NCBI RefSeq assembly: GCF_026210795.1
Contig: NC_089447.1
Location: 560,501-624,500, forward strand
Reading direction: 5' to 3'
Length of the DNA stretch: 64,000 bases
DNA from: Rhizophagus irregularis
Lineage: Eukaryota; Glomeromycota; Glomeromycetes; Glomerales; Glomeraceae
In this document: one piece after another, positions 11,708 to 22,330 of the stretch
Layout of the letters: each line of letters starts with the position of its first letter
Numbering within the stretch: the stretch's first letter is position 1
Notes under the pieces: model-generated
What the model was told of the DNA's origin: nothing
Seen by the model: only the letters and a program-made list of their open reading frames with translations
The model's database searches: none
Position numbers and translations under genes: made by a program

Positions 11708-12247
11708 TTTTAGAAAATTTATTTTAGTAAAACTAAAGACGATTGGTTGTGAATTTTTGATGAGGAATTAATGCTTATTTTATAGATTTTTTTATACTGA
11801 TTACATTATTATTACAGTTAGCCAAAATAATCGATCGTAATGATTGATAATGAACAATCAGATAATTTCCAAATTTTTCTAAGTTTATGCTGTCATAGCA
11901 CCTTTATTATCTTTATTATGCTACTAAAAAAAAATAAAAAGGGAAAGTTTCAAAGAGAAACAGATTTTATAAACTTTGTGATTCTGATGCATAATCAGCA
12001 AAAATTGCGTTGTATCCAACATTTTTTTTTTCCATAGAAAAGAAGTGAAACAAAACAAATAATATTAGTCTCAGCTACAACGTTTTTATTAGTGACCTCA
12101 AACAAATTAGTCACCACAGAGTTGTACAAATGATTACCAAAAATGAAACTCCGTTTTGCTCCGGACAATAATTGATTTGTTTTTTTTTGAAAAGAGTATT
12201 TAGCTTAAAAAGCTATTCCAAAATTGGTTAAATCTGGCGCTAAACGC

Positions 12248-12565
12248 GAAAGAATATCTGATATGGTATGCTGATTCCGATTGTTGCACAATTAGTAAAT
12301 TCATTATATATAATAAAAAAAAAAAATATGCTATATTTTTTTTATATTATCAAATTATACAGTACGATCGACATTTTTTTTTTTTTTTTTTATAAAAGGC
12401 GGGTTTTTTTCTTTTTTCTTTTAAAAAAAACAAAAAAAAATAAATTCCATAAATAAGAGTATCAATTAACATTTTCTTGATTGTCTTAATTCAATACTAT
12501 ATTGAACTTTTCCAATTAAAGAATAACGAGATAACCACGCATAAGTCGCATAACACACCTAATAA
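12248..12565. other. T-run-rich spacer
   Basis: Long A and T runs (about 12310-12440) between the end of the segmental duplication and the upstream region of the next gene. No gene is seen. Confidence 0.5.
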
Positions 12566-13028
12566 AATTACTTGCTCCTAGTAATAAAATATCTTATTTG
12601 TTTTTTCTTTATTAAACTAAATTTTTTATCGATTTTAAAATTATTTCTCATTCCAATATCACAAATCACCATCATATAACAATTTAAAAAGAGTTTTCTA
12701 AACGATAAAATTAAAAAAAAAATATTTTTAAGTTTCTTTTATATAAATATATTAAAGTTTAGGATGCTTGTCTAAAGTATCCATTCGTGCAAATATATTG
12801 ATTATAGTTCTCAAAAATAACTCTCTACTCATTTTCCCTCTTCTTAACCTAATTTATTTAATTAAAATCGCGAATAAAATAGCATATGTTAGTAGATTTA
12901 AATTAAAAAACATTTCTTCACCTCTATTGTATTTAAAAGGATTCTTTTTTTGTCTGTGATAAACCTCCTCTCATACTATCTAACTACTACATTGTTATCA
13001 ACAATTAAATGCTGCGACTACTGTGCCA
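12566..13028 (+). promoter_or_regulatory. Conserved upstream region of the Asn/Gln-rich gene
   Basis: Collinear with the reverse complement of 43682-44110, upstream of the paralogue. Matching pieces include CATTCGTGYAAATATATTGA, YCAAAAATAACTYT and an AGATTTAAATTAAAAAACAT-like stretch. Promoter and gene were therefore duplicated together. I cannot identify a TATA box with confidence in such AT-rich DNA. Confidence 0.5.
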
Positions 13029-14261
13029 ATGATTCAACATACTAGTACACAAAGTAACATGCAAATGAATGAATGTAAATTTTTTCATTATGCACCAAAC
13101 GATGATAAGTTTTATCATATAACTAGCCAAATCATTTTACAAGGCTCCGTCTCTTCGGATGATCACAATTATGATCATGGGTTCTTTTATAATATTAACC
13201 CTACAACCAATTATTATGTCTCATGCAAAATACTTCCACATTCTTTGATCATTAATATATTGAACAAAAAAATATATGGAATAGATATTGCCATGAATAA
13301 CTTGGAGCGAGAAGAATCATTATCTTTGAATCAAAAATTGGATTTGGAACAAGACTTGAAACAAGTTCTTCCTTTTCATCTTACGCATTATCAATTTCTT
13401 AATAGTAGAGAAATAAAAATGAATTCTGATCGAAACTTAAATCCTTCATACGGTGATAATACACAGACAATTTCATTAACTGATAGTCAAACTAATTTTG
13501 AAAATGGCTTTCCTCAACAAACTAGAGTTATTAATCCACAACAAGAAGTTTTCAACAATATTCCACAACAAATCCCTGAAGGATTACGTTGCAATGGAAA
13601 TATAAATCCATTTCATGGAAATGTTGGGAATAATGTAATGGTAACGCAAGGAGCTTCAATCGCCAACAGCCAAAATAATGATTTTCTTCAACCCATCAAC
13701 CCCCCTTCAACATCTGCAGCGCCACAAAATAGAATTGCATATGATGTGATTAATTCGCAACAACAAATTGGTTCCAATAATATTCCGCAACACATTGCTG
13801 ATAGAGATATGAGATCGAATTATCATGGAAATATAAATCAAAACAATGGTAATGATAGTCAGAATGTAAATGGAGCTAGAAACTTTACTTACACACAGCA
13901 ACAAATTGACATCAACAATTATTATGGAAATTCAGATTTACATAATGGTAATAGTGAGAACAATGTGATGACAACGCAAGCTAATGACTTGACATGCGAT
14001 CACCAAAATGATATTCAACAAGTTGATCTCAATAATAACTATGGGTACACAGACTTGCAAAATGAAAATATTGGAAATAATATAAGGACAACGCAAGCTA
14101 ACGGCTTGACACGCGATTACCAAGATATAAATGATATTCACCAATTTAAACATATCAACGATAATTATGAGGACACAGATCCGCATAATAGTAATATTGG
14201 GAATGATTTAACGACAACGCAAATTAATTCACCAAGTTACTCAACTACAGCAACAAGTTGA
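13029..14261 (+). CDS. YHIT-family protein with Asn/Gln-rich repeat tail
   Basis: About 410 residues from ATG 13029; an in-frame GTG two codons upstream is unlikely to be used. Residues 1-120 form the family core, with FHYAP, DKFYHIT, YDHGFFY, PHSLI and LNKKIYGID, followed by LDLEQDLKQVLPF. From about residue 130 the protein is low in complexity and rich in Asn, Gln, Thr and Ser. The last 120 residues contain about three degenerate repeats of roughly 35 residues, built on NNYGNTDLHNGNIGNN, TTQAN and DHQ. There is no signal peptide, membrane span or zinc motif. The tail looks prion-like or disordered. Its start differs from the paralogue: where that gene has an upstream ATG, this one reads AAT, so it starts at the inner ATG. 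Function is unknown, possibly an assembly or regulatory protein specific to the lineage. Confidence 0.8.
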   Translation: MIQHTSTQSNMQMNECKFFHYAPNDDKFYHITSQIILQGSVSSDDHNYDHGFFYNINPTTNYYVSCKILPHSLIINILNKKIYGIDIAMNNLEREESLSLNQKLDLEQDLKQVLPFHLTHYQFLNSREIKMNSDRNLNPSYGDNTQTISLTDSQTNFENGFPQQTRVINPQQEVFNNIPQQIPEGLRCNGNINPFHGNVGNNVMVTQGASIANSQNNDFLQPINPPSTSAAPQNRIAYDVINSQQQIGSNNIPQHIADRDMRSNYHGNINQNNGNDSQNVNGARNFTYTQQQIDINNYYGNSDLHNGNSENNVMTTQANDLTCDHQNDIQQVDLNNNYGYTDLQNENIGNNIRTTQANGLTRDYQDINDIHQFKHINDNYEDTDPHNSNIGNDLTTTQINSPSYSTTATS

Positions 14262-14970
14262 TTCCAATCATATACAACCTCAGTAATGAACCTTGTTGAT
14301 ATTAATGCTTTACAGGGTTAAAATTGACTGGCTTGTAAAAAATAACTTAAGGGTTAACCTATGCAAAACAATTTATTTTTATGTTGGAATGAAAAAAAGG
14401 ATAAGATAAATTTGAACATGTGTAAACATATGAAAAGATAAATTACTTAAGTTTTAAATCATTAAGAATTATCCAATTACTATGATCCAACTAAGGGCTT
14501 TTTTATTGTTTTTTTTTTAATTAAAATTAGGGAAATATGAATAATATATATTATAGTATGGAAAACATGAATTCTGCCAAATGTATTTTTGATTGAATAT
14601 CTTTGTTTTAAATAAAAACTGTATTGATGAAACAGAAATGCATTTGATTATAATTATGTACTGTACCTATCCCATCACTTGTTTTGATATTATTTTATTT
14701 TATATTGTCTGTTATTTAATAAGTTATATTATAATAATTAAACATTTGAATACCGAAAATGCTCTTTTCCTTCACAGAAACGCTTCATATAAATGAATTG
14801 AAGAAGCAAAGAATAAGTTAAATTAATTTTCTATCAGGTATTCAACATTAATTTTATTAATTTTACAATTTTCAATTTTAAGTTAGTAATTATTTATTAA
14901 ACTATTTATCATCCTTACACTAATGCTTACACTGATCCATAAATAATAACATGTTAAATGAACATGATTA
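14262..14970. other. Downstream flank, no gene seen
   Basis: The 3' flank resembles that of the 42.3-kb paralogue (an ATTTTTATGTTGGAA-like segment). Short open frames here have no coding character. Confidence 0.45.
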
Positions 14971-14978
14971 AATGTTAA

Positions 14979-15167
14979 TTGATGAGTATGATAAACATAA
15001 CAGTAAAAGCGAACAGGCCATTGACAGAAGATTCAAAAACACAAAAGATGATAATCGAAAAAGACGCTATTTATGTGGTAAAAAGTTTTTCAAGTATTGG
15101 TGTAGGAAAAATGCAAGGTCAATTTATTCAATACCAAAAGGCAGAAGTAAAATATTCGTATGAGTGA
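14979..15167 (+). pseudogene. Isolated coding fragment, about 60 residues
   Basis: The frame starting at 14979 reads INITVKANRPLTEDSKTQKM, then IIEKDAIYVVKSFSSIGVGK and a short tail to TAA or TGA. The composition is protein-like and unlike its neighbours, but there is no gene structure around it. It is probably the last exon or a pseudogene fragment of a repeated family. I do not recognise the family. Confidence 0.4.
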
Positions 15168-15395
15168 TTTTTGTATAAAGGTATTAAAAATAAGTTTTAT
15201 TAATTAAGTGTATAATAGATAGAAATTCCAAATAAAAGTATTGTAGTTACAGCAAGACAGACACTATTCGGCAGAAGTTATAGAGTAATCTAAACCTAAA
15301 CTCAATTATAAGCATTTGGCAATTGTTAAGAGGAACGTGAAAATGCGCAGGACAAAAAAATTTTTAGTGAATTAAATAGTTTTTTGAGTAGAGGG
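15168..15395. other. Spacer before the hAT element
   Basis: AT-rich, nothing recognisable. Confidence 0.4.
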
Positions 15396-15933
15396 TAGAG
15401 ATGGAATCGGTTCAAAATGAGTCGACTCGAGTAGATTCTGGAACCGATCTTAAATTTAAAGGATTCTGGATCTCTTGGGCTTAACTTGAACTTCAAGAAC
15501 CGACTCAAATTGAGTCATCTGACGATCACACACCAACTAATCTACCCCAGTATCGCCAGAAAATTTTTTCACCCCCACGTGACTTTGGCCGGCATTATGA
15601 GATTTGGCTGGAATTAAGAAATTAACCATGTGACGAATAACGTGTGACAAATAGGATTTTAGACACCGAAAAAAATCAAGTTCCCAGAATACTTATAAAA
15701 AATGAGAAAGTGGAGTGATGTGACGCGGGTGACAAGTTATTTAGGGTCACGTGGGGTGAAAAAATTTTCTGGTGAAGATACACCAACTATCATTTGAAGA
15801 AATTCTGATTGATCATCATCACATGCTCTACTTGTGTCTTAAATTTGATGCACGTAGCTGTCGTAGCTCATATTTTATTTCTTAGAGCCGATGTGGAACC
15901 GAATTAGAACCGACGAACCGATTTCCATCCCTA
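15396..15933. mobile_element. Non-autonomous hAT-type element (538 bp)
   Basis: The ends TAGAGATGGAATCGGTTC and GAACCGATTTCCATCCCTA are complementary with small differences. They are flanked by a perfect 8-bp target duplication, GTAGAGGG (15388-15395 and 15934-15941). Subterminal GAACCGA motifs recur inside. A second element is nested within it. No transposase is encoded. Confidence 0.9.
15551..15780. mobile_element. MITE nested inside the hAT element
   Basis: An inner pair of inverted repeats, CCAGAAAATTTTTTCACCCC near 15554 and GGGGTGAAAAAATTTTCTGG near 15757, each extends into a GTCACGTG-type motif. The inner stretch carries GGCCGGCATTATGAG, akin to other small elements. The target duplication is unclear. 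Confidence 0.7.
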
Positions 15934-16149
15934 GTAGAGGGTGAGGAAAGCTTCTAAATAGACTTATAATTAATTTTGTAATCCAATACCACGGTGTTGT
16001 AGAGAGTGCATATAGTGACGCATTGAAAATATATTGTCACGTGATTGATGATCCTGCCATATACGAGAACAATCGGTCGGAAGCGAAGTAAAATCGAGTG
16101 ATATAAATATTTTTTCATGTGAACTGGCCTAATTTAAGTAAGTTAATAA

Positions 16150-16800
16150 ATAATAATCTCATAACAAATTAAAGGATAATACTTGGCGTAATGGCCATTG
16201 AAGAAAATAAAATGGGTGAGTGAGTGATCATTGATATTGTCTCTTCACGAAAAAAATGACGAAATATTTATATTTGGTATATTAAATGGGAAATGATTTT
16301 TTTATGAGCCATAACAATATTTATATTTATTACGATAAAATAATTAAAAATTCGGTTAAAAATTTACCCCTTTATTATCATTTGAGGAATCTATTAGGAA
16401 ATATCATATAAACCATATTTATCGCTTATTAAAAAAAATTTTTTATCATATGAAAGCGCACATACTAGTTATTGACAATCCCACATTATAATCATTGGCG
16501 TATGCTGTGTATCCAAAGAACAGTCTCATATGATAAGAGTCAAACATGGTAATAATATTAAGAATCAATGTTGAATTGTTAAATAATACAAAATATGCGG
16601 CTGATAAAGAAATGTCCAATCTTCCTTTTGCTCTTGTACATGCGGTCCCGTTTTCGTGAAATTAGTGTTCAAAATATGGAGATTAACATGTAGTACATAT
16701 CGAATTTATCTAAATTAAATGGAATTTCGCGTATTTGTTTATTTTGATACTTCATTAAAGGGTAAATATGTTTCATCTTTTGAGATATATTATAGACCCT
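16150..16800 (+). repeat. Dispersed repeat, coding remnant at its 3' end
   Basis: Collinear with 40735-41395, and partly with 8377-8780, 59427-59920 and 5985-6235. It begins at TTGGCGTAATGGCCATTG and ends after TTAAAGGGTAAATATGTTTC. The terminal coding remnant is read here as ADKEMSNLPFALVHAVPF and then a stop. It is most likely a degenerate gene with its upstream region. Confidence 0.7.
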
Positions 16801-17794
16801 CTTATTATGTAATACCATTCGTTTATATTTACGCCAATATCATTTAATTTGGGGGCAACAAACCCAATAGAAAGTGAAAATTCCCTCGAATATGCTGCTT
16901 AATTACTCAGGATGCACTTAGTGTTATTTTTTTTTAATATTCTTATTATCACTTTTATGCTTTACGTCTCTAGTAACTTTAATTTTTTTAAGGTTCAGAT
17001 AGGTAATTCTAAGTATAATTTTTGACAAAAAATATATTTTAGCAGTCTAATGTGTTTGCTGCTTCCAGGATTGTAAAATGTTTGTCATTAGATTTTTATT
17101 TGAATACAGTCATTTTAGCTTGATAAATAATAATTGTACGATCGTATCATAGGGCTTTTCAGTTGCATATTTATTTATGTTTATGTCCAAAATAGGGCTA
17201 GTTACATATGTTGATCATTATTCGTAAATTTTTTGGAGTAATACGAATGTGGCGTATAGTCATGTGAAATGATATTCAGAATTGTATATTTTGTAAACCT
17301 ACTACTGCGTATATTAGTATGTTGCATCAGCAAAATTGTCACGTGATCGAAGAATTTTCTTTTTTTTTCTTTTTTTTGTAACGCATTTCTCTTTATTAAG
17401 GATAGATATCCAATAATCGAAACCATACGTGCAACATGATATGACTCTATAACAAAAATTAATCTATCCTAATACAACAAAAAAACAAAAAACAACAAAT
17501 AAAAAAAACTGGATAAACAAATCCTTCACTCAGCCCCACTATAAACTAAACACTATCTTTCTATTTAACAAATAAAACACGAAAACTAACGATTACAGGA
17601 AACACTGACTAATACTAGACAATGCACAATGGCTAAATTTAGCCTAACGGAGCCCGACCTTTTCCCCACGTCAATTTTTCTGGGTGCTGTTTGGGTAGTT
17701 TATTGAACTTGTTAATAGACTTATCATAACAGTTCTTTTTGCGCGTGCTATAGAACTATAACAATGGTAGACTGCTATCTGGGTTGCTACTAAT
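16801..17794. other. Intergenic, no gene seen
   Basis: AT-rich DNA without a supportable coding region. The minus-strand open frame near 17202-17426 lacks gene context. Confidence 0.45.
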
Positions 17795-18477
17795 CACTAT
17801 AAGAAATATGTATACGGAAAGGATACGTTTTGTATACATTTTTTGTACGTTTCTATAGATTCCGTATACAAATTCCGTATATTTAATAAGCAATTCATTT
17901 TTGAACATTTTTTAAAAAAGCTAATGTATAAGAAATGTATACGGAAAAAATTAATCATGCGGAATGTATACGGAATTTTTAAACTTAATATTTTTAGAAG
18001 ATAATTTTACAAAAATCCCGTATCATAACACGAGATCACATGATTGTTTATTGTTTTGTTATGATACGTTTTTTGTTTTTTATATAAACCCTTACTTTGA
18101 TGAGTTTGATCTTCCGATCTTCCTTTCTGTCTTTTCTTTCCTTTCTCTTTCTCTTGTCTTATTTTTGTTATTTTTTCTAAATTTTTCTTCTTTCTTCGTC
18201 ACCCCCTTTTAAAAATAATTTTTTTTTTCGTATCTTACTTTAAAAAAGTTTTTTTTCGTCACTTCCTTAAAAAAAAATTTTTTCTTTTATTCCCACTCTT
18301 TTTTTTAAAAAAAATTTCTTCTTTCTATTTCTTTTTCCTCTTTATAAAAAATTTTTTATTTTTCTAACTTTGACGTCCTCCCTTTAAAAAAAAATTTTTT
18401 TTGGTTTATTCTTTATTCCCCTTTCTTTTTTATTTATATTTAATTTCATAGGCCAGCAGATTTTTTTTTTGTGAGAA

Positions 18478-18775
18478 TATTCAGTTTCTTTTTTCTTTTT
18501 TGTAGATCAGTTTGGGAGTCCTTTTTTTTTGTAGGATGATTCAGGATTTTTTTCTTTTTTTAGGTCAGTTCAAATTTTCTTGTTTTTTTGTAAGTTGGGT
18601 TCAGATTCTTTTCTTTTTGTAGGTTGTTTCAGTTTTGTTGCTTCAGAGTCTTCTTTTTTTGTAGGTCAGTTTTGGATTTATTTTGTTGTTTTGGTTTCTT
18701 TTCATTAGACGCCTCATAATTCTTTTCTTTTATGTAGGTCAGACATTCTGGAGTTCTCTTTCTTTTTTTGTAGGA
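18478..18775. repeat. Degenerate array of TTTTTTTGTAGGTCAGTT units
   Basis: About eight copies of a T tract followed by GTAG (once TAG, once GTAAG) and then a GTCAGTTCAGATT-like stretch, spaced 28-73 nt. Each looks like a splice acceptor, but no exons lie between them. The open frame across this part is an artefact of the T-rich DNA. Confidence 0.6.
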
Positions 18776-18973
18776 ATGCTGACCTTTGGTGACTTGGACT
18801 ATTGCAGATACTATATGGGGTTTTGTTTCCAATCTTTTTTTTTTGTTCTTTTAGGTTGTTTGACTCCAAATGAACCCGAACTTATAGATAATTTTGGTTG
18901 CAATAGGTGGTTTTAATAAGGAGGGAATTTTCATAATGTATTTGTACTTTGTTTATTTTTTATTTTTTATTTA

Positions 18974-19410
18974 TTGCCGTTTTCAGAAATGTTGACATTA
19001 GAATGTCGATCATTTCTATAAATCGAACACACCGAACACACCGAACACAGCAATTAAAATTAAAAAAAAAAACAAATTTTCCTTTAAAAAAAGCAAAATT
19101 AAAACTTTAGTAATATATTTTTAGGTAGTGTGCATAAAAAAATGTATAAAAATTATATTATTTGCATATATGTATTCACTTGTATTTGCTTGTATTTGCC
19201 AATGTTCGGTGTGATCGGTGTGTGTTCGGTACAAATTTTCATATTTTCAATTTTATTCATATCTAAAAAGTGACAAAAATAGTTTTTATATAAAGTTATG
19301 CATGAATACTTCAAGTTTGCATAATTTTTTGTATGTGTTCACGGTGTGTTCGGTGTGTTCGGTATAAAATGGTCAAAATTTCAGATTGTCAACATTTCTG
19401 AAAACGGCAA
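18974..19410. mobile_element. TA-target TIR element nested in the CACTA-like element
   Basis: Perfect inverted repeats of at least 24 bp begin TTGCCGTTTTCAGAAATG and are flanked by TA on both sides (18972-18973 and 19411-19412). Inside each end, ACACCGAACAC and GTGTTCGGTGTG arrays face each other. TA duplication suggests the Tc1/mariner order. A relative lies at 58064-58237. There is no ORF. Confidence 0.88.
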
Positions 19411-19691
19411 TAATTTAATAAAGTAAAATTAGATTTTATGTAAATACAATTATAGTAAACTGTAATACAAATAGTAAATTCAGTGACCAAATCGTATAAA
19501 TTTCGTGATAAAATCAGTGATCAAATCATGTAAATTCCATATAAATCCCGTGCAAATTCCGTATCCAAACCATATTTTTAGTGATACGGAATTGTGCATT
19601 TTTCCGTATCCTATTATGATACGTTATTTCTAAGGAAAAAAAATCGTATAAAAACTTTATAAAAAACGTATCCAATTTTTTTATAGGGAAT

Positions 19692-20107
19692 CTATCTTAT
19701 GTATAGTATTTTTTAATTTATATTATATGCTATAATTTATCCTAATATTAATGTAATTATTATAACACTGTTGCAAATATTAGGGTGAGACGTTGGGATG
19801 CGCTGTTAACTATGTAAATCCAAACTATATCAAGTCGCCTAAGATTTTATATAATTAATGTTTTAGAGTCTAAATTTGATAAACAGAATTTTCATAATAA
19901 ATTACTATAAAAAACACTACATTTTTTTTAGATGCACAGATCGAACAACTTCTTCTTTCTCAAATATTTTCACACTTATTAGCTTCTTCAAACTATCTTT
20001 ACAAAATTACGAAACTTTTTTTACATTTACTGGTAAATTATTTTTCATTACAGTCATTAATACCTATAAATTGTATTTCTTGAATTAGATTATCAATTTG
20101 TTCATTT
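19692..20107. other. Intergenic
   Basis: AT-rich, nothing recognisable. Confidence 0.4.
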
Positions 20108-20242
20108 CCTGTAAAAAAAGTCAATCCATTTTTTATATTCCATCTTTTTTTCCGTAAAAGGTTCATATTTCCGGAATTAATAACCTTATATCACGGAATC
20201 TATCGAATTATTTTCATTTTCCGTGAAAAATTTTTTATAGGG
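20108..20242. mobile_element. Short CCTGTAAAAAAAGTC-type MITE (135 bp)
   Basis: The left end CCTGTAAAAAAAGTCAATCC and right end AATTTTTTATAGGG match the ends of the element at 51334-51874, as do the internal TTCCGTAAAAGG and TCACGGAAT motifs. It is a minimal, single-unit version of that family. Confidence 0.65.
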
Positions 20243-21220
20243 TCCATGGTTTAGCCCTTCTTCCTTTTGGTAATTATGTAATCATTTTAAAGCGGCATAG
20301 CTGGCTACAGTACAATGGTAAATGATCTCAGTCCCAAGTTATGTTGAAAGTATTTCACAGCCTATACTACTGCAAGACTGTAAATCCTTGATTGCAAATC
20401 TCATATTAATGATTTTCATATCCCTTATTTTAATTTTTAGATTGCAGCTAAAAAAAAAATGATTATAGTTAACAATTAAAAAATAATTTTATACTAAAAT
20501 AAAAAAATATAAAATTACCGTTAATATCACATTGTAATTTTAAAAATTATCAGTATAATTATATATTAGGATAGTGAGATTTCGGTTATCATGGATATGA
20601 TTTGATGCCTGATTGGATTGTGATTGTCATAAACTCGAGACACGAGATTTCGTAACAAATACAAATCCAAATTAAAGAAATATTACTTTATCATGATTAC
20701 AGGATAACACGTTAAACGATATTTAAGTATTTTCAGAATAATATAATCACTTTGATGTGTGTGGTACAACTTTTTCAATTTTTTTAAAAAAATAATATTT
20801 ATTATTAACTCATTAGCGGATATTTTGTCAAATTTATATTAAGTTCTTATTTCATCTAGTAATATTCAGAATTTAGACGTTCATATAAAAATATGAAAGT
20901 ATTTTTGAATTAAAATCGGAATACAATTTTATATTAAAAAGTATCTGCACTCGTTAAAATAGGGAATAAAAACGTAAAATTGATGTTTCGAGTATAAAAC
21001 TGTTAAACAACTATATAAGTATAGTCGTATACTTGTTGACGTTCAAGATGGATTTGGTTTCACAATACAAAACTACATCATGTGAAAATTTAAACTCGCA
21101 TTTTTGGGAATTTCAATAAACTAACGACTTTTATTTACAATATTGCTTTTAATAATTAAAAAAATATAATTACTAATACATTAAAAAAAATCCTTTTACA
21201 GTAATGTACCATAAGAAATT
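20243..21220. other. Intergenic
   Basis: No gene seen; AT-rich with short inverted fragments. Confidence 0.45.
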
Positions 21221-22330
21221 TCAAAGGTAAATTATTTTTTTGGTCCTCCCCAAAAACAATATTTTAACATCACTATCCCTCATAAACCAATATTCAATAA
21301 CTTCATGATAAAATACTTGATGAATTTGAGAAGCAGGTGTATACAAATAACCACCAGGGCGTAAATCATAATCAATACCTGTTGTAAGATTCTTAACAGT
21401 TTTATGACCACGAATAACAAAAACGTCATGACCGTGAGTATGATGATGTGATGCTAAAAAAAAAGAGAAAGAAAATTCGTTAATTCGTTAATTTGATACA
21501 ATTCTTTTGTTCTTCTCACTCTTTTGGTTAAGAAAGAATAAATAACAGACTTACGTTCCATAGACCCCTTTGGAAATCTGAGTCTTTCAATACTATCATC
21601 ATTATTATCAGAAGCGTTTACATGTCGTTCTTGTCTTAAAAGATACGTTCATCTCCCCCACTTAATGCTTGAGTTGAATAAGGAATATGTGAATGATTAC
21701 TAATAAGTTTTGGAATTTCTTTCATCGAATTTTTAAGGAAATCCTATAAAAAAAAAAGATGCTATCATATGTGATATTTTTCAATTTCAAAGAACATTTT
21801 TATGAACTTACTTTAACATCCTGTTTGTCTTTCCATCCACTAGTAAACTTGTTTTTCGATAATTTCCTTCGCATTATCATTGTTTGTGACCATACTTCCT
21901 AAAGTTAAGACATTTGAATTATTAATTCCACGAGAATCAAAAGCAGTTTTAACATCTTGACATGGAAAAGCATTAACTCCAGGAACTTTATTCGCAATAA
22001 TTGACATACCCTACAAAAATAAAAAAAAAATAAAAAATTTACAAAAATTTAAATAATTATTTAAATTGAATAAATTCATACCATTCCGGTACCACAAATA
22101 AAATTCCTTTTTATTCTTCGGAATTTTCAAGTTTTTTTCTTTCGCCAACTAATGACGCAAGTTCAAAAGCAATATCATAATATTTGTCTTATGCTCCTAA
22201 TCAACAATTTCTAAGTTTGAAAATTGATCATTAGTCGATAAATGATTTTTTACTACATCTTTTAATTCTTTTCCATATGAATCAGAACCCAAATAAATTT
22301 TGATATTTTTTTCATAACGGCAATTTTTTG
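21221..22330 (-). pseudogene. Broken RpiB-like sugar-phosphate isomerase with C-terminal cupin
   Basis: Read on the minus strand, the first exon gives NIKIYLGSDSYGKELKDVV, which matches the GSDHAGxELK start of the RpiB/LacAB isomerase family, and then an in-frame stop. Later pieces give CGTGM, an intron of about 65 nt, then GMSIIANKVPGVNAFPCQD and NSNVLTLGS, the family's CGTGxGMSIAANK and NDANVLxLG signatures. A linker exon has SNHSHIPYSTQALSGGD. The last exon (about 21455-21221) gives HTHGHDVFVIRGHKTV, then PGGYLYTPASQIHQVFYHE, a cupin fold of the His-x-His type. Several stops and shifts separate the parts, so it is inactive. Isomerase-cupin fusions of this type are known in fungi and bacteria; the fusion here is inferred from order and strand. 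Confidence 0.8.

Larger units (their letters stand above)
8377..12247. repeat. Segmental duplication, copy A (partner 59427-62295)
   Basis: Collinear with 59427-62295 in the same orientation. It runs from AGATAARCAATACTAAWTTT through a shared gene of the YHIT family to an abrupt end at CTGGCGCTAAACGC. Relative to the partner, this copy has about 430 bp extra at 9086-9520 (including a TA microsatellite near 9287-9313), a 613-bp insertion at 9947-10559, and an inverted gene segment at 11275-11534. Confidence 0.85.
17795..19688. mobile_element. CACTA-like non-autonomous element (1.9 kb)
   Basis: The left end is CACTATAAGAAAT and the right end is ATTTTTTTATAGGG, whose complement begins CCCTATAAAAAAAT. 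A 3-bp target duplication, AAT, flanks both ends (17792-17794 and 19689-19691). Subterminal regions carry many GTATACGGA/TCCGTATAC motifs. A CACTA start, 3-bp duplication and dense subterminal repeats are the features of CMC/EnSpm elements. The interior is T-rich and non-coding, with another element nested at 18974-19410. The imperfect right end (GGG, not GTG) keeps the assignment tentative. Confidence 0.65.

Noticed and set aside
13707-14186. Minus-strand open frames opposite the Asn/Gln-rich gene
   Set aside because: Antisense shadows of the codon repeats in the real gene; the same appears opposite the 42-43 kb paralogue.
18683-18916. Open frame of 77 codons inside the CACTA-like element
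   Set aside because: Phe-rich reading of a T-rich degenerate repeat with no homology that I can see.
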